Part shown: piece by piece, positions 1-6,967 of the stretch | Layout: each line of letters begins with the position of its first letter | How positions within the stretch are numbered: the stretch's first letter is position 1 | Assembly (NCBI GenBank): GCA_937900755.1 | Contig: CALCDN010000257.1 | Location: 1-9,518 of the forward strand | DNA: 9,518 nt | Origin: an uncultured Acetobacter sp. | Lineage (GTDB): Bacteria > Pseudomonadota > Alphaproteobacteria > Acetobacterales > Acetobacteraceae | Direction of reading: 5' to 3' | Made by a program: the position numbers and the translations under genes | The notes under the pieces: model-generated | The model's database searches: none | What the model saw: the letters and a program-made list of their open reading frames with translations, nothing else | Told to the model about the DNA's origin: nothing

Positions 1-1071
1 ATCCCTGACATTGAAAAACTTGTCAGCCGGCGCCCCCCCTCCCGGCAGCCCCTGTGATTCTCGGCCACAATGGCCCCGCCCATTCGCAAGCTGGCCGACG
101 CGTTCCTGCACTCCCCCAAGGAAATCACGGTTACGCGCCAGTCCTCCGTGGCCTCGACCATTACAACCGGCCTGGTCATTGTGGATGAGTTCAGCAAGCG
201 CGAAACGCTGCGCCTGCTGCTCAACGACCCCGAACTCCAGAACGCCATTGTCTTTTGCAACCGCAAGCGCGATGTGGATGTTCTGGCCAAATCCTTGACC
301 AAGCATGGTTTTTCCGTGGGCGCCCTGCACGGGGACCTGCCGCAGTCCATTCGTTTTTCCACACTGGAAAAATTCAAGAATGGGGAACTCAAGGTTCTGG
401 TCTGCTCGGACGTGGCGGCGCGCGGCATTGATATCGGCGGCCTGTCGCACGTGTTCAACTTCGACCTGCCGTTCCATGCCGAAGACTACGTCCATCGCAT
501 TGGTCGTACGGGCCGCGCGGGGCGTGAGGGCCATGCCTTCAGTATTGCCACTCCGTATGACAAGGCCCTGGCCGAGGCCATTGAACAGCTGACCGGCAAA
601 CCCATTCCGCGCCTGTCCGTGGACGGGGTGCAGCAACTGGAATGGTCCGAGGAAAAACGCCCACGCGGCGGTCAGGCCCGTGGCGGCCAGACCCGCAAGG
701 ACAAGCCTGCCCCCCAGCGTGAACGCGAACCGGCCCGCGCCACACGTGAACCCGCACGTGAGCAGGACACCACAACGCGCGAGCGGGACACTGCCCGTGA
801 GCGCGAAACGCACCGCGAGCGGGAGGCTGCGCCGCGTCCGGTTCAGCAGCCCCAGCAACCCGCTGCCAAACCCCAGCAGCATAAAGGTGGCCGCAACCAG
901 CGTGATGAAATTCCGCCCGCACCCGCTGGCGAATTTTCAGGCTTTGGCGACCAGACACCCGCCTTCATGCTTCTCCCCCGCCGCCACTCTTCGCGCCCGG
1001 CAACACCGGGCACGCTTGAAAGCGCCGAAACAGTACAGGACGCAGCCCACGTTTCCGACGTGGCATCCTGA
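1..1071 (+). pseudogene. DEAD-box RNA helicase, distal part, interrupted by an in-frame TGA
   Basis: This is the 3' part of an ATP-dependent RNA helicase of superfamily 2 (DEAD-box, RhlE-like), which unwinds RNA duplexes. The gene enters from the left edge. Codons 1-54 read IPDIEKLVSRRPPSRQPL, the end of the first RecA-like domain, then TGA (55-57), then FSATM, which is motif III. The open part runs from ATG 70 to TGA 1069-1071 (333 residues). Numbering from that ATG, motif V (SDVAARGIDI) is at 113-122 and motif VI (HRIGRTGR) at 142-149. Residues about 193-277 form an Arg/Glu-rich low-complexity tail with RGG repeats, probably RNA-binding and disordered. The C-terminus carries a GFGDQTPAFML motif. 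The frame is identical on both sides of the TGA and both sides are conserved, so this is a nonsense codon or a base error, not a net frameshift. The fragment from ATG 70 would lack the ATP-binding domain. The family is certain; whether the gene is truly broken is not. Confidence 0.8.
55..57 (+). other. In-frame TGA inside the helicase gene, one codon before FSATM
   Basis: The codon series around motif III is CAG CCC CTG TGA TTC TCG GCC ACA ATG. DEAD-box proteins have a hydrophobic residue (Phe, Met or Leu) where TGA stands, as in TLFFSATM or TVMFSATM. This is a nonsense change, a sequencing error, or the effect of two compensating single-base changes (for example CTGATGTTC read as CTGTGATTC). 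The sequence alone cannot tell these apart. Confidence 0.85.
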
Positions 1072-1074
1072 CCT

Positions 1075-1080
1075 AAGGAA
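1075..1080 (+). promoter_or_regulatory. Ribosome binding site for the methyltransferase GTG start
   Basis: AAGGAA lies five bases before GTG 1086. It selects this start, which places the TRAM-like domain at the correct N-terminal position. Confidence 0.6.
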
Positions 1081-1085
1081 AATTT

Positions 1086-2387
1086 GTGTCCGACATCCTG
1101 GAAGTCACCATCTCCCATCTTGCAACTCAGGGAGATGGTGCGGCGCGCCTGCCTGACGGGCACACCGTCTTTGTTGCGGACACTCTTCCTGGCGAGCAGG
1201 TTACCATTCGCCTGCAACCCAACGGGCATGGCCAGCTTGTTGATATTCTGACCCCATCCCCCCACAGGACAACCCCGCCATGCCCGCTGTTTGAGCGGTG
1301 CGGTGGCTGCACCTTGCAGTATATGGACCTGCCCGCCCTGCTGGCGTGGAAGACCGGCCTTGTACGCCATGCGCTGGAAAAGGCCGGGTTTGACGTCCCC
1401 CCCGACATTACCAGCTTTCAGGTTCCCCCAAACAGCCGCCGACGGGCCGACCTGGCCGTGCGCCGAACCGAACAGGGCGTTGTCATTGGCCTGCATGCCA
1501 AGGGCAGCCAGGACGTAACGGACATGACCAGTTGCGCGGTGCTGCACCCGGCCATTCTGTCCAGCCTGCCCGCACTACGGGCAACATTGCGCAGCCTCAA
1601 CGCCGTTCACAAGACAGCGGACCTGCACATCAACCTGCTGGATTCGGGGCTGGATATTCTGCTCAGTACCGATTCGCCCCTTATCGCCACGGACCGGCAA
1701 CGCCTGACAGCCCTGGCCGAAGAACTGGATATTCCACGTATAAGCTGGCAGCGCCTGAAAAGCTCCGGCCCGTATGAAACCGCAGTGCAGCGCGCCCCTG
1801 TCCATCAGAACATTGCGGGGCACCGGCTGACACCTCCGCCGGGTGCTTTTTTGCAGGCAACAGCCCAGAGCGAGCAGGCCATCCAGCAGGCCGTGCTGGA
1901 TGCACTCCCCGCCCGCCTTGGCAAGCGCGCGAACCTGATCGAACTCTATGCGGGATGTGGCACACTTAGCCTCCCCTTGGGCGAGCGGTGCCAGGTTCAG
2001 GCTTACGAGGGGTACGAGCCAGCTCTTGCAGCGCTTAAAAGCGTGGGCAAGTCCCGCGTTACACCCATATGCCGGGACCTGAACCGCCAGCCCGTCATGG
2101 GCAAGGACCTTGGCAAGGCCGAAGTGGTTGTGCTGGACCCGCCCCATGCCGGGGCAAAGCTGCAAATGCGCCAGATTGCCCTGGGCAAGCCGGATTATGT
2201 GATTTACGTCAGTTGCAACCCGGCAGCACTCGGTAACGATGTGAGCCTGCTGGTCGCAGCCGGTTACAAGCTGGAGACGGTCTCGGTCATTGACCAGTTT
2301 TTATGGTCGGCTGAAACCGAGTCCGTGTGCCGCTTCAAACGTGAAAGCTCTCGCCGCAGCCGCAACGCCCTTTCTCATTGGGGTTGA
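1086..2387 (+). CDS. [4Fe-4S] class I SAM-dependent RNA uracil-5 methyltransferase (TrmA/RlmD family)
   Basis: It should transfer a methyl group from SAM to C5 of a uridine in rRNA or tRNA. The protein has 433 residues. A TRAM-like RNA-binding region covers about 1-55. The iron-sulfur cysteines are C66, C72 and C75 (C-x5-C-x2-C, CPLFERCGGC) with C150 as fourth ligand, the same layout as E. coli RlmD. SAM motif I is LIELYAGCGTLSL (284-296), DPPHAG starts at D351, and the catalytic cysteine is C377 in SCNPAAL. The family end motif DQFLWSAETESVCRFKR finishes at residue 419. The GTG start is supported by AAGGAA five bases upstream and by the lack of a usable Met nearby. The start is 14 bases after the helicase stop, so the two may be cotranscribed. 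The last 14 residues are an extension read from DNA antisense to the A-type carrier gene, ending in tandem TGA TGA. The exact target uridine cannot be assigned, so no symbol is given. Confidence 0.93.
   Translation: MSDILEVTISHLATQGDGAARLPDGHTVFVADTLPGEQVTIRLQPNGHGQLVDILTPSPHRTTPPCPLFERCGGCTLQYMDLPALLAWKTGLVRHALEKAGFDVPPDITSFQVPPNSRRRADLAVRRTEQGVVIGLHAKGSQDVTDMTSCAVLHPAILSSLPALRATLRSLNAVHKTADLHINLLDSGLDILLSTDSPLIATDRQRLTALAEELDIPRISWQRLKSSGPYETAVQRAPVHQNIAGHRLTPPPGAFLQATAQSEQAIQQAVLDALPARLGKRANLIELYAGCGTLSLPLGERCQVQAYEGYEPALAALKSVGKSRVTPICRDLNRQPVMGKDLGKAEVVVLDPPHAGAKLQMRQIALGKPDYVIYVSCNPAALGNDVSLLVAAGYKLETVSVIDQFLWSAETESVCRFKRESSRRSRNALSHWG
2335..2387. other. Convergent antisense overlap of methyltransferase and A-type carrier genes
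   Basis: The last 53 bases of the two genes code on both strands. The minus strand encodes the conserved CGCGESF end of the carrier, and the plus strand encodes the last residues of the methyltransferase, including a 14-residue extension. There is no intergenic space and no visible terminator for either transcript. Confidence 0.85.
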
Positions 2388-2703
2388 TGAACACAAACCC
2401 CTCTTCCAGGTCGGTTTCGCGGTAATCCATTTGTGTGCCAATCAGGAAGAGGGTCGCCTTGCGGTCCACCAGCAGGGTCAGGCCGTGGTCCTTTACAACC
2501 TCATCCCCCTCTGTGTTCCCGGTGACAAATTCCATATCGTAGGCCTTGCCCGAGCAGCCTTTGGTGGAAACGGAAATACGCAGCAACTCGCCCGCATGCG
2601 CCGTGGCGTACAGGTGCCGCAGGCGTGCCGCCGCCGTGTCCGTCAGCCGCATAAGGGGCGGCAGTTCCCTTTTAGTCGATGAAATGGTCGCGGTTTGTGA
2701 CAT
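2335..2703 (-). CDS. sufA: A-type iron-sulfur carrier (SufA/ErpA/HesB family)
   Basis: This is a small cluster carrier that receives Fe-S clusters from the SufBCD scaffold and passes them to apoproteins. It has 122 residues, slightly longer than usual through a Ser/Thr-rich N-terminus of about 16 residues. The three cluster-binding cysteines are present: C50 in STKGCSGKAY, and C114 and C116 in the CGCGESF signature near the C-terminus. The ATG is preceded by AAGGATGGAG at normal spacing, 18 bases after the sufT stop. It is the last gene of the operon, whereas sufA is first in the E. coli operon. Its final 53 bases overlap the convergent methyltransferase gene on the other strand. The symbol rests on operon context; sequence alone cannot separate SufA from ErpA or IscA. 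Confidence 0.9.
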   Translation of the reverse strand: MSQTATISSTKRELPPLMRLTDTAAARLRHLYATAHAGELLRISVSTKGCSGKAYDMEFVTGNTEGDEVVKDHGLTLLVDRKATLFLIGTQMDYRETDLEEGFVFINPNEKGRCGCGESFHV

Positions 2704-2721
2704 GTCACTCCATCCTTTCCG

Positions 2722-3222
2722 TCAGAACATATTCAGGGCCAGCCGGGCCTCGTCGCTCATGCGCGACATATCCCATGGCGGATCCCATACAACTTCCACT
2801 TCGGCCGATTTTACGCCGGGTATTTTTTCCACCGCATCCTTGACCTGAATAGGCAGTTCCTGCGCACTGGGGCAGTTGGGAGCGGTCAGGGTCATTTCAA
2901 TACGCACACGCCCGTCGTCATACAGGTCTATGGCGTAGATCAGGCCCAGTTCGTAAATATTGACCGGAATTTCGGGGTCATGCACGGTCGCTATGGCCTC
3001 TACGACCGCATCTTCGGATGCGGGGCCTGCGGACGCGCCCTCTGCTGCCGGGGTTTCGCTCCGGGCTGCATCGTCACCCTCGTCGGGGGTCCAGCCTTCC
3101 ACCCTGGCTGTCGAGCCCTCGCCCTGATCGTGCTCCGCGTGCAGGACAGTCTCGACCGGTGTGTCCTGCGGCTGGGTTGCTGCGTGTGTTTGCGCCTGAA
3201 CGCCTGCTTCAACCATCGACAT
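2722..3222 (-). CDS. sufT: SUF-associated MIP18/DUF59 family protein (SufT-like)
   Basis: Members of this family help mature Fe-S proteins, probably at the delivery step; the biochemical activity is not settled. It has 166 residues. The MIP18 domain occupies about 70-166, with the signature DPEIPVNIYELGLIY (82-96), the conserved cysteine C117 in TAPNCPSAQELP, and the end motif VVWDPPWDMSRMS. Residues 1-69 form an acidic, Ala/Glu/Asp/Gln-rich extension without predicted fold, absent from short family members. The start is ATG 3222, with AAAGGAGG nine bases upstream; a second ATG two codons later is possible. The gene overlaps the end of sufU by 14 bases and lies just before the A-type carrier, consistent with a role in SUF cluster assembly. 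Confidence 0.9.
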   Translation of the reverse strand: MSMVEAGVQAQTHAATQPQDTPVETVLHAEHDQGEGSTARVEGWTPDEGDDAARSETPAAEGASAGPASEDAVVEAIATVHDPEIPVNIYELGLIYAIDLYDDGRVRIEMTLTAPNCPSAQELPIQVKDAVEKIPGVKSAEVEVVWDPPWDMSRMSDEARLALNMF

Positions 3223-3661
3223 GAGAAAAAGCCTCCTTTAGCGCAATCCAAGGCAGTTCTGCGCAGCGTATGCGTGCTTTGTGGGACCGCAGTGGAGCAA
3301 AGACCTCCAATGCGCCCAAAGGAGCAGACTGGCCCTCCACCACCGGTGATGGCCCTACCAGCATGGCCCTGAATCGCTCAGACATCTCGACCGCCTGTGC
3401 AACGGTACCCCCCCGCACATGCTCCACCATAAGGTCCGCAGCGGCGGTGCAGATGGCGCACCCACGGGTCTGATGCCTGATATCTCGAATATGGTGCCCG
3501 TTGAGCGCAATATCCAGATGTGTTTTATCTCCGCACAGCGGGTTGCGGCCATCACCCTGCAGGTCCGGCTCGTCCAGCCGACCGGCGTACAGCGGTGCGC
3601 GGGCGCGCTCCACAATCAGCCGGTCATACAGGGCATCGCGCTCGGCGGTGATCGTGGTCAC
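3209..3661 (-). CDS. sufU: SufU-type zinc sulfurtransferase/scaffold of the SUF system
   Basis: SufU accepts persulfide sulfur from SufS and passes it on for cluster assembly. It resembles IscU but binds zinc. The 150 residues contain the metal ligands expected for SufU: C43 and D45 in NPLCGD, C68 in GCAIC, and C133 in RCAELPW. The stretch between the GCAIC region and the last cysteine is long, as in SufU rather than IscU. An extra cysteine, C71, sits three residues after C68, where SufU proteins I recall (GCAIS) have serine. The start is GTG 3661, which overlaps the sufS stop as GTGA; the next Met in frame is residue 78, so GTG is the only reasonable start. The Shine-Dalgarno match is weak (GGGAC), so translation probably depends on coupling to sufS. 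No SufE gene is present in the window, in agreement with SufU being the SufS partner. Confidence 0.92.
   Translation of the reverse strand: MTTITAERDALYDRLIVERARAPLYAGRLDEPDLQGDGRNPLCGDKTHLDIALNGHHIRDIRHQTRGCAICTAAADLMVEHVRGGTVAQAVEMSERFRAMLVGPSPVVEGQSAPLGALEVFAPLRSHKARIRCAELPWIALKEAFSHVDG
3232..3239 (-). promoter_or_regulatory. Strong ribosome binding site for sufT inside the end of sufU
   Basis: On the minus strand this reads AAAGGAGG, a near-perfect anti-16S match nine bases before ATG 3222. It lies within the sufU coding sequence and allows independent initiation of sufT despite the overlap. Confidence 0.65.
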
Positions 3662-4911
3662 ACAAAAAAGTCCCGTATCCGCACCAGTGTATCCGCCAGC
3701 ACGTCAATTTCTTCCTTCTGGGTGTAAATGCCAAAGCTTGCACGGGCCGTGGCACTCAGCCCCAGGCGGCGCATAAGCGGTTCGGCGCAATGGTGCCCGG
3801 CCCGTATGGCAATGCCGTTGCGGTCCAGCAGCGTGGCAATATCATGGGGGTGCACGTCGGCCATGGTGAAGGAGCCAACACCCCCGCGCACACGCGGGCT
3901 GCCAACAATGTTCAGGCCCGGCACGCCAACAAGCCGCTCCAGCGCATGGGCGGTCAGGTCCGCCTCGTGTGCCGCAATCGCGTCAAACCCGATTTTGCTC
4001 ACCCATTCTATGGCCGCCCCCAGACCAATGGTTTCCACAATGGCAGGTGTTCCCGCCTCAAACTTGTGGGGGATATTGGCCCATGTGGCGTGCTCGAAGG
4101 TGACGGTGGAAATCATGTCCCCCCCACCAAGGAAGGGCGGCATCCGCTCCAGCAGGTCCCGGCGCGCCCACAGCACGCCAATGCCCGTTGGCCCATACAG
4201 CTTGTGGCCGGTAAAGGTATAGAAATCCGCCCCCAGCGCCTGCACGTCCGTTTTGTGGTGTACCACGGACTGGCTGCCATCAAACAGTACCTGCGCCCCG
4301 GCGGCGTGGGCCAGGTCCGCTATCTGCCTTGCCGGTGTTATGGTGCCCAGCACGTTGGACATGTGGGTCATGGCGACAAGGGCAACCTTGCCATCGGCCA
4401 GCAGGGCGCTGTACGCATCCATGTCCAGATCACCCGCATCGGTAATCGGAGCTATGCGCAATTCAATTCCGGCGCGCTCACGCAGCATCTGCCACGGCAC
4501 AAGGTTGGCATGGTGCTCCATCTGCGAAACCAGCACCGCCTGGCCGGGCCTGAGCAGCGCACCAAAGGAATGGGCCACCAGATTGATGGCCTCGGTGCTG
4601 TTACGGGTAAAAACTATTTCCTCGCGCGAGGGCGCGTTGAGGAAATCCGCCACCAGATCACGCACACCTTCATACGCCTCGGTCGTACGTTCGCTCATCC
4701 AGTGCAGGCCGCGATGGATGTTGGCGTACTGGTGGCGCATGGTGTTGGCCATGCTGTCGATCACGGCATTGGGCTTCTGGGCCGATGCCGCACTGTCCAG
4801 AAAAACCAGCGGGCGGTCATGCACCCTTTCCCCCAGAATGGGAAACTGCTGGCGAATGGCCTGCACGTCCAGTTGCGGCGCCGCACGGGTTGAAGGGGGG
4901 TGCATACTCAT
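3658..4911 (-). CDS. sufS: Cysteine desulfurase SufS (PLP-dependent, group II)
   Basis: SufS converts L-cysteine to L-alanine and carries the released sulfur as a persulfide on its active-site cysteine, supplying sulfur for Fe-S clusters. It has 417 residues, close to the family norm of about 405-415, with a short N-terminal extension. Visible residues are H133-H134 in MEHHANLVPW, D211 (PLP ring), K237 in FTGHKLYGP (Schiff-base lysine), and C375 in RAGHHCAEPLM (persulfide cysteine). The C-terminal RASFGIYTQKEEID matches the usual RASF motif. The ATG overlaps the sufD stop as ATGA and has AAGGGAGA six bases upstream. A second ATG two codons downstream is possible. The gene lies directly before sufU, its sulfur acceptor. 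Confidence 0.97.
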   Translation of the reverse strand: MSMHPPSTRAAPQLDVQAIRQQFPILGERVHDRPLVFLDSAASAQKPNAVIDSMANTMRHQYANIHRGLHWMSERTTEAYEGVRDLVADFLNAPSREEIVFTRNSTEAINLVAHSFGALLRPGQAVLVSQMEHHANLVPWQMLRERAGIELRIAPITDAGDLDMDAYSALLADGKVALVAMTHMSNVLGTITPARQIADLAHAAGAQVLFDGSQSVVHHKTDVQALGADFYTFTGHKLYGPTGIGVLWARRDLLERMPPFLGGGDMISTVTFEHATWANIPHKFEAGTPAIVETIGLGAAIEWVSKIGFDAIAAHEADLTAHALERLVGVPGLNIVGSPRVRGGVGSFTMADVHPHDIATLLDRNGIAIRAGHHCAEPLMRRLGLSATARASFGIYTQKEEIDVLADTLVRIRDFFV

Positions 4912-6188
4912 GACAACTCTCCCTTGCCCGCAAACCGGGCGGCCAGAACGGCACGGCAGAAGGTCTGGGCCGTTGCGTCCGCCACTAGGGCTATGGCCTC
5001 GTCCAGAAACGCGTCAATCAGAATCTGACGGGCTTCCTGTTCAGGTATGCCACGGCTGCGCAGGTAAAAAAGCTGGTCATCATCGAGTGCGCCAACGGTG
5101 GCTCCGTGGCTGCACCGCACATCATCGGCATAGATTTCGAGTTCCGGCTTGGCGTCTATTTCCGCATCGGGGGACAGCAGCAAAGCCTGATTCATCTGGT
5201 AGCCGTCCGTTTTCTGGGCAATCCGTTCAACCAGAACCTTGCCCTGGAAAACACCCCGCGCGTGGCCATCCAGCACATTCCGCACCGTCTGGCGTGATGT
5301 GCAGTCCGATGCAGCGTGGGTGATGACACTGGTGATATCCCCCACCTGCTGCCCGCCCAGGCGCTGCGCGCCGTTCACATGCACCACCGCGCGCGTTGCC
5401 GCCAGGCGGGCATGGACCTCGTGGCGCACAAGCTGGCCACCAAGCCCCAGTACAAAGCTGTCATACACGCCCTGGTGGCCAACATGGGCGTACAGGGTGC
5501 CAAGGCTGATGGCCTGCGCGGCTTCGGCCTGCACTGTCACATGTTCCAATGTGGCGCCGTCTTCGACCCGAATGTCCATGACCGGGTTGTGCAAATACGC
5601 ACCCTGCCCGGCCTGCACGCAAACCAGACGCAGGCGCGCATCCTTTTCCACAACGACAGCATGCCTGGGATGGAATGAAAGAGGCGCCACTCCCGCCACG
5701 CCAAGGGAGACAAGCAGAACATGCCCCGCATCCACCCCGGCGGGCACGCGCAGGAGCAGGCCATCCTCCGCCAGCGCCGTGTTCAGGGCGACAAGCGGGT
5801 CCCGGTCGGGGGCTGCCTGCAGGCCAAACCGGGGGTCGTGCGCAAAAAAGGACAGGTCAACACCGTCCGGCAGAATGCTGAGCGCGGGCGCATGGCGGCC
5901 ATTGACAAACACCACACGCGGCAGCGTGGCCATGGCCGGATGGGGCTGCAAAACGCCGTCCAGCAAAGCGCGGGCCGTGCCAGCATCCACCTGCGCGGGG
6001 GGCGCGGCATAGTCCTGCTTGCCCAGGGCACGCAGGGCTGTGTACTTCCATGCCTCGAACTTGCGGTCGGGCAGGCCTGTTCTGGCCAGAGCCCCGGCGG
6101 CGGCCTGCCGCTCTGCCCCGGCAAGGGTGTTCAGCCTGTTTGCGAACAACGCCAACGGACCGGACATGCTGTTGCTGAATGCGTTCAC
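4908..6188 (-). CDS. sufD: Fe-S cluster assembly scaffold subunit SufD
   Basis: SufD pairs with SufB in the SufBC2D scaffold, where it helps acquire iron and build the cluster. It has 426 residues, near the 423 of E. coli. The C-terminal half carries the SufB/SufD beta-helix core, with LEIYADDVRCSHGATVG giving C359 and H361, equivalent to the functional H360 of E. coli SufD, and then the helical end DDDQLFYLRSRGI. The N-terminal region has RKFEAWKYT, typical of SufD. The start is GTG 6188, which overlaps the sufC stop as GTGA and has GGAGGT three bases upstream. The alternative ATG at residue 8 lacks a ribosome binding site. Divergence in residues about 60-250 is normal for this subunit. Confidence 0.95.
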   Translation of the reverse strand: MNAFSNSMSGPLALFANRLNTLAGAERQAAAGALARTGLPDRKFEAWKYTALRALGKQDYAAPPAQVDAGTARALLDGVLQPHPAMATLPRVVFVNGRHAPALSILPDGVDLSFFAHDPRFGLQAAPDRDPLVALNTALAEDGLLLRVPAGVDAGHVLLVSLGVAGVAPLSFHPRHAVVVEKDARLRLVCVQAGQGAYLHNPVMDIRVEDGATLEHVTVQAEAAQAISLGTLYAHVGHQGVYDSFVLGLGGQLVRHEVHARLAATRAVVHVNGAQRLGGQQVGDITSVITHAASDCTSRQTVRNVLDGHARGVFQGKVLVERIAQKTDGYQMNQALLLSPDAEIDAKPELEIYADDVRCSHGATVGALDDDQLFYLRSRGIPEQEARQILIDAFLDEAIALVADATAQTFCRAVLAARFAGKGELS

Positions 6189-6955
6189 GCCACCTCCGCC
6201 AGAAACTTGGTGTAGCCTTCCTGGTCAATCTGGCGTGCAAGCTCTGGCCCACCAGAAAGAATGATCCGCCCCCGCGCCATGACGTGAATCCGGTCAGGCA
6301 CCAGATAGTCCAGCAGCTTCTGGTGGTGCGTAATCACCAGTGCCGAAAACGTGGGAGCACGCAGGCGATTGACACCTTCGGCCACAATGCGCAGGGCGTC
6401 CACATCCAGCCCGCTATCCGTTTCGTCCAGAATGGCGAAGGTCGGCTGGAGCAGGGTCATCTGCAACACTTCGTTGCGCTTTTTCTCCCCCCCCGAAAAA
6501 CCGACATTCACATTGCGCTTGAGCATGTCCGGCGCCATGGAAAGGGCCTTGGCGGCCTCGCGCGCCATCTTGAGGAACGCAACGGCGTCCAGCTCCTCCT
6601 GCCCGCGCGCACGCCGCACGGCATTGACCGCGGTGCGCAGGAAATTGGCGTTGTTTACACCGGGCAGTTCAATGGGGGACTGAAAGGCGAGGAACAGGCC
6701 AGCCGCCGCGCGCTCCTCCGGCTCCATGGCCAGCAGGTCCTGCCCGTGGAAGGTGGCAGAGCCTGCCGTCACCACGTATTCCTCCCGCCCGGCCAGAACA
6801 TAGGACAGCGTGGATTTGCCCGAGCCATTTGGCCCCATGATCACATGCACTTCCCCTGGCGGAATACTCAGGTCCACGCCACGCAGAATCTGCTTGTCCT
6901 GTCCGTCCGCGTCAATCTGTGCGCACAGGCCGGAAATTTCCAAAAACTGGCTCAT
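6185..6955 (-). CDS. sufC: Fe-S cluster assembly ATPase SufC
   Basis: SufC is the cytosolic ABC-type ATPase that drives conformational change in the SufBCD scaffold. It is not a transporter and has no membrane segment. It has 256 residues, as usual for the family (about 248-260). Motifs in order are Walker A GPNGSGKST (41-49), Q-loop Q92 in AFQSPIELPG, signature FSGGEKKR (153-160), Walker B AILDETD (174-180) with the SufC-typical SGLDVDAL, and switch histidine H210 in VITHH. The start ATG lies 12 bases after the sufB stop with GGGAG in the gap. Its stop overlaps the sufD start. All catalytic motifs are intact. Confidence 0.97.
   Translation of the reverse strand: MSQFLEISGLCAQIDADGQDKQILRGVDLSIPPGEVHVIMGPNGSGKSTLSYVLAGREEYVVTAGSATFHGQDLLAMEPEERAAAGLFLAFQSPIELPGVNNANFLRTAVNAVRRARGQEELDAVAFLKMAREAAKALSMAPDMLKRNVNVGFSGGEKKRNEVLQMTLLQPTFAILDETDSGLDVDALRIVAEGVNRLRAPTFSALVITHHQKLLDYLVPDRIHVMARGRIILSGGPELARQIDQEGYTKFLAEVA
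6192..6197 (-). promoter_or_regulatory. Ribosome binding site that supports the sufD GTG start
   Basis: The minus strand reads GGAGGT three bases before GTG 6188, within the last codons of sufC. No comparable site precedes the ATG at codon 8, so the GTG is preferred. Confidence 0.6.
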
Positions 6956-6967
6956 ATCTGCTCTCCC

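Noticed and set aside
1047..1063. Hairpin CCACGT-TTCCG-ACGTGG as a terminator between helicase and methyltransferase
   Set aside because: The stem is only 6 bp, no T tract follows, and it lies inside the last helicase codons before a closely spaced next gene.
2290..2305. Terminator for the suf operon inside the methyltransferase end
   Set aside because: The only dyad seen on the minus strand there has four base pairs with a six-base loop and no following T tract.
3790..4893. Long open frame on the plus strand opposite sufS
   Set aside because: It is antisense to a fully conserved desulfurase, its product has no recognisable domain, and long open antisense frames are expected in GC-rich coding DNA.
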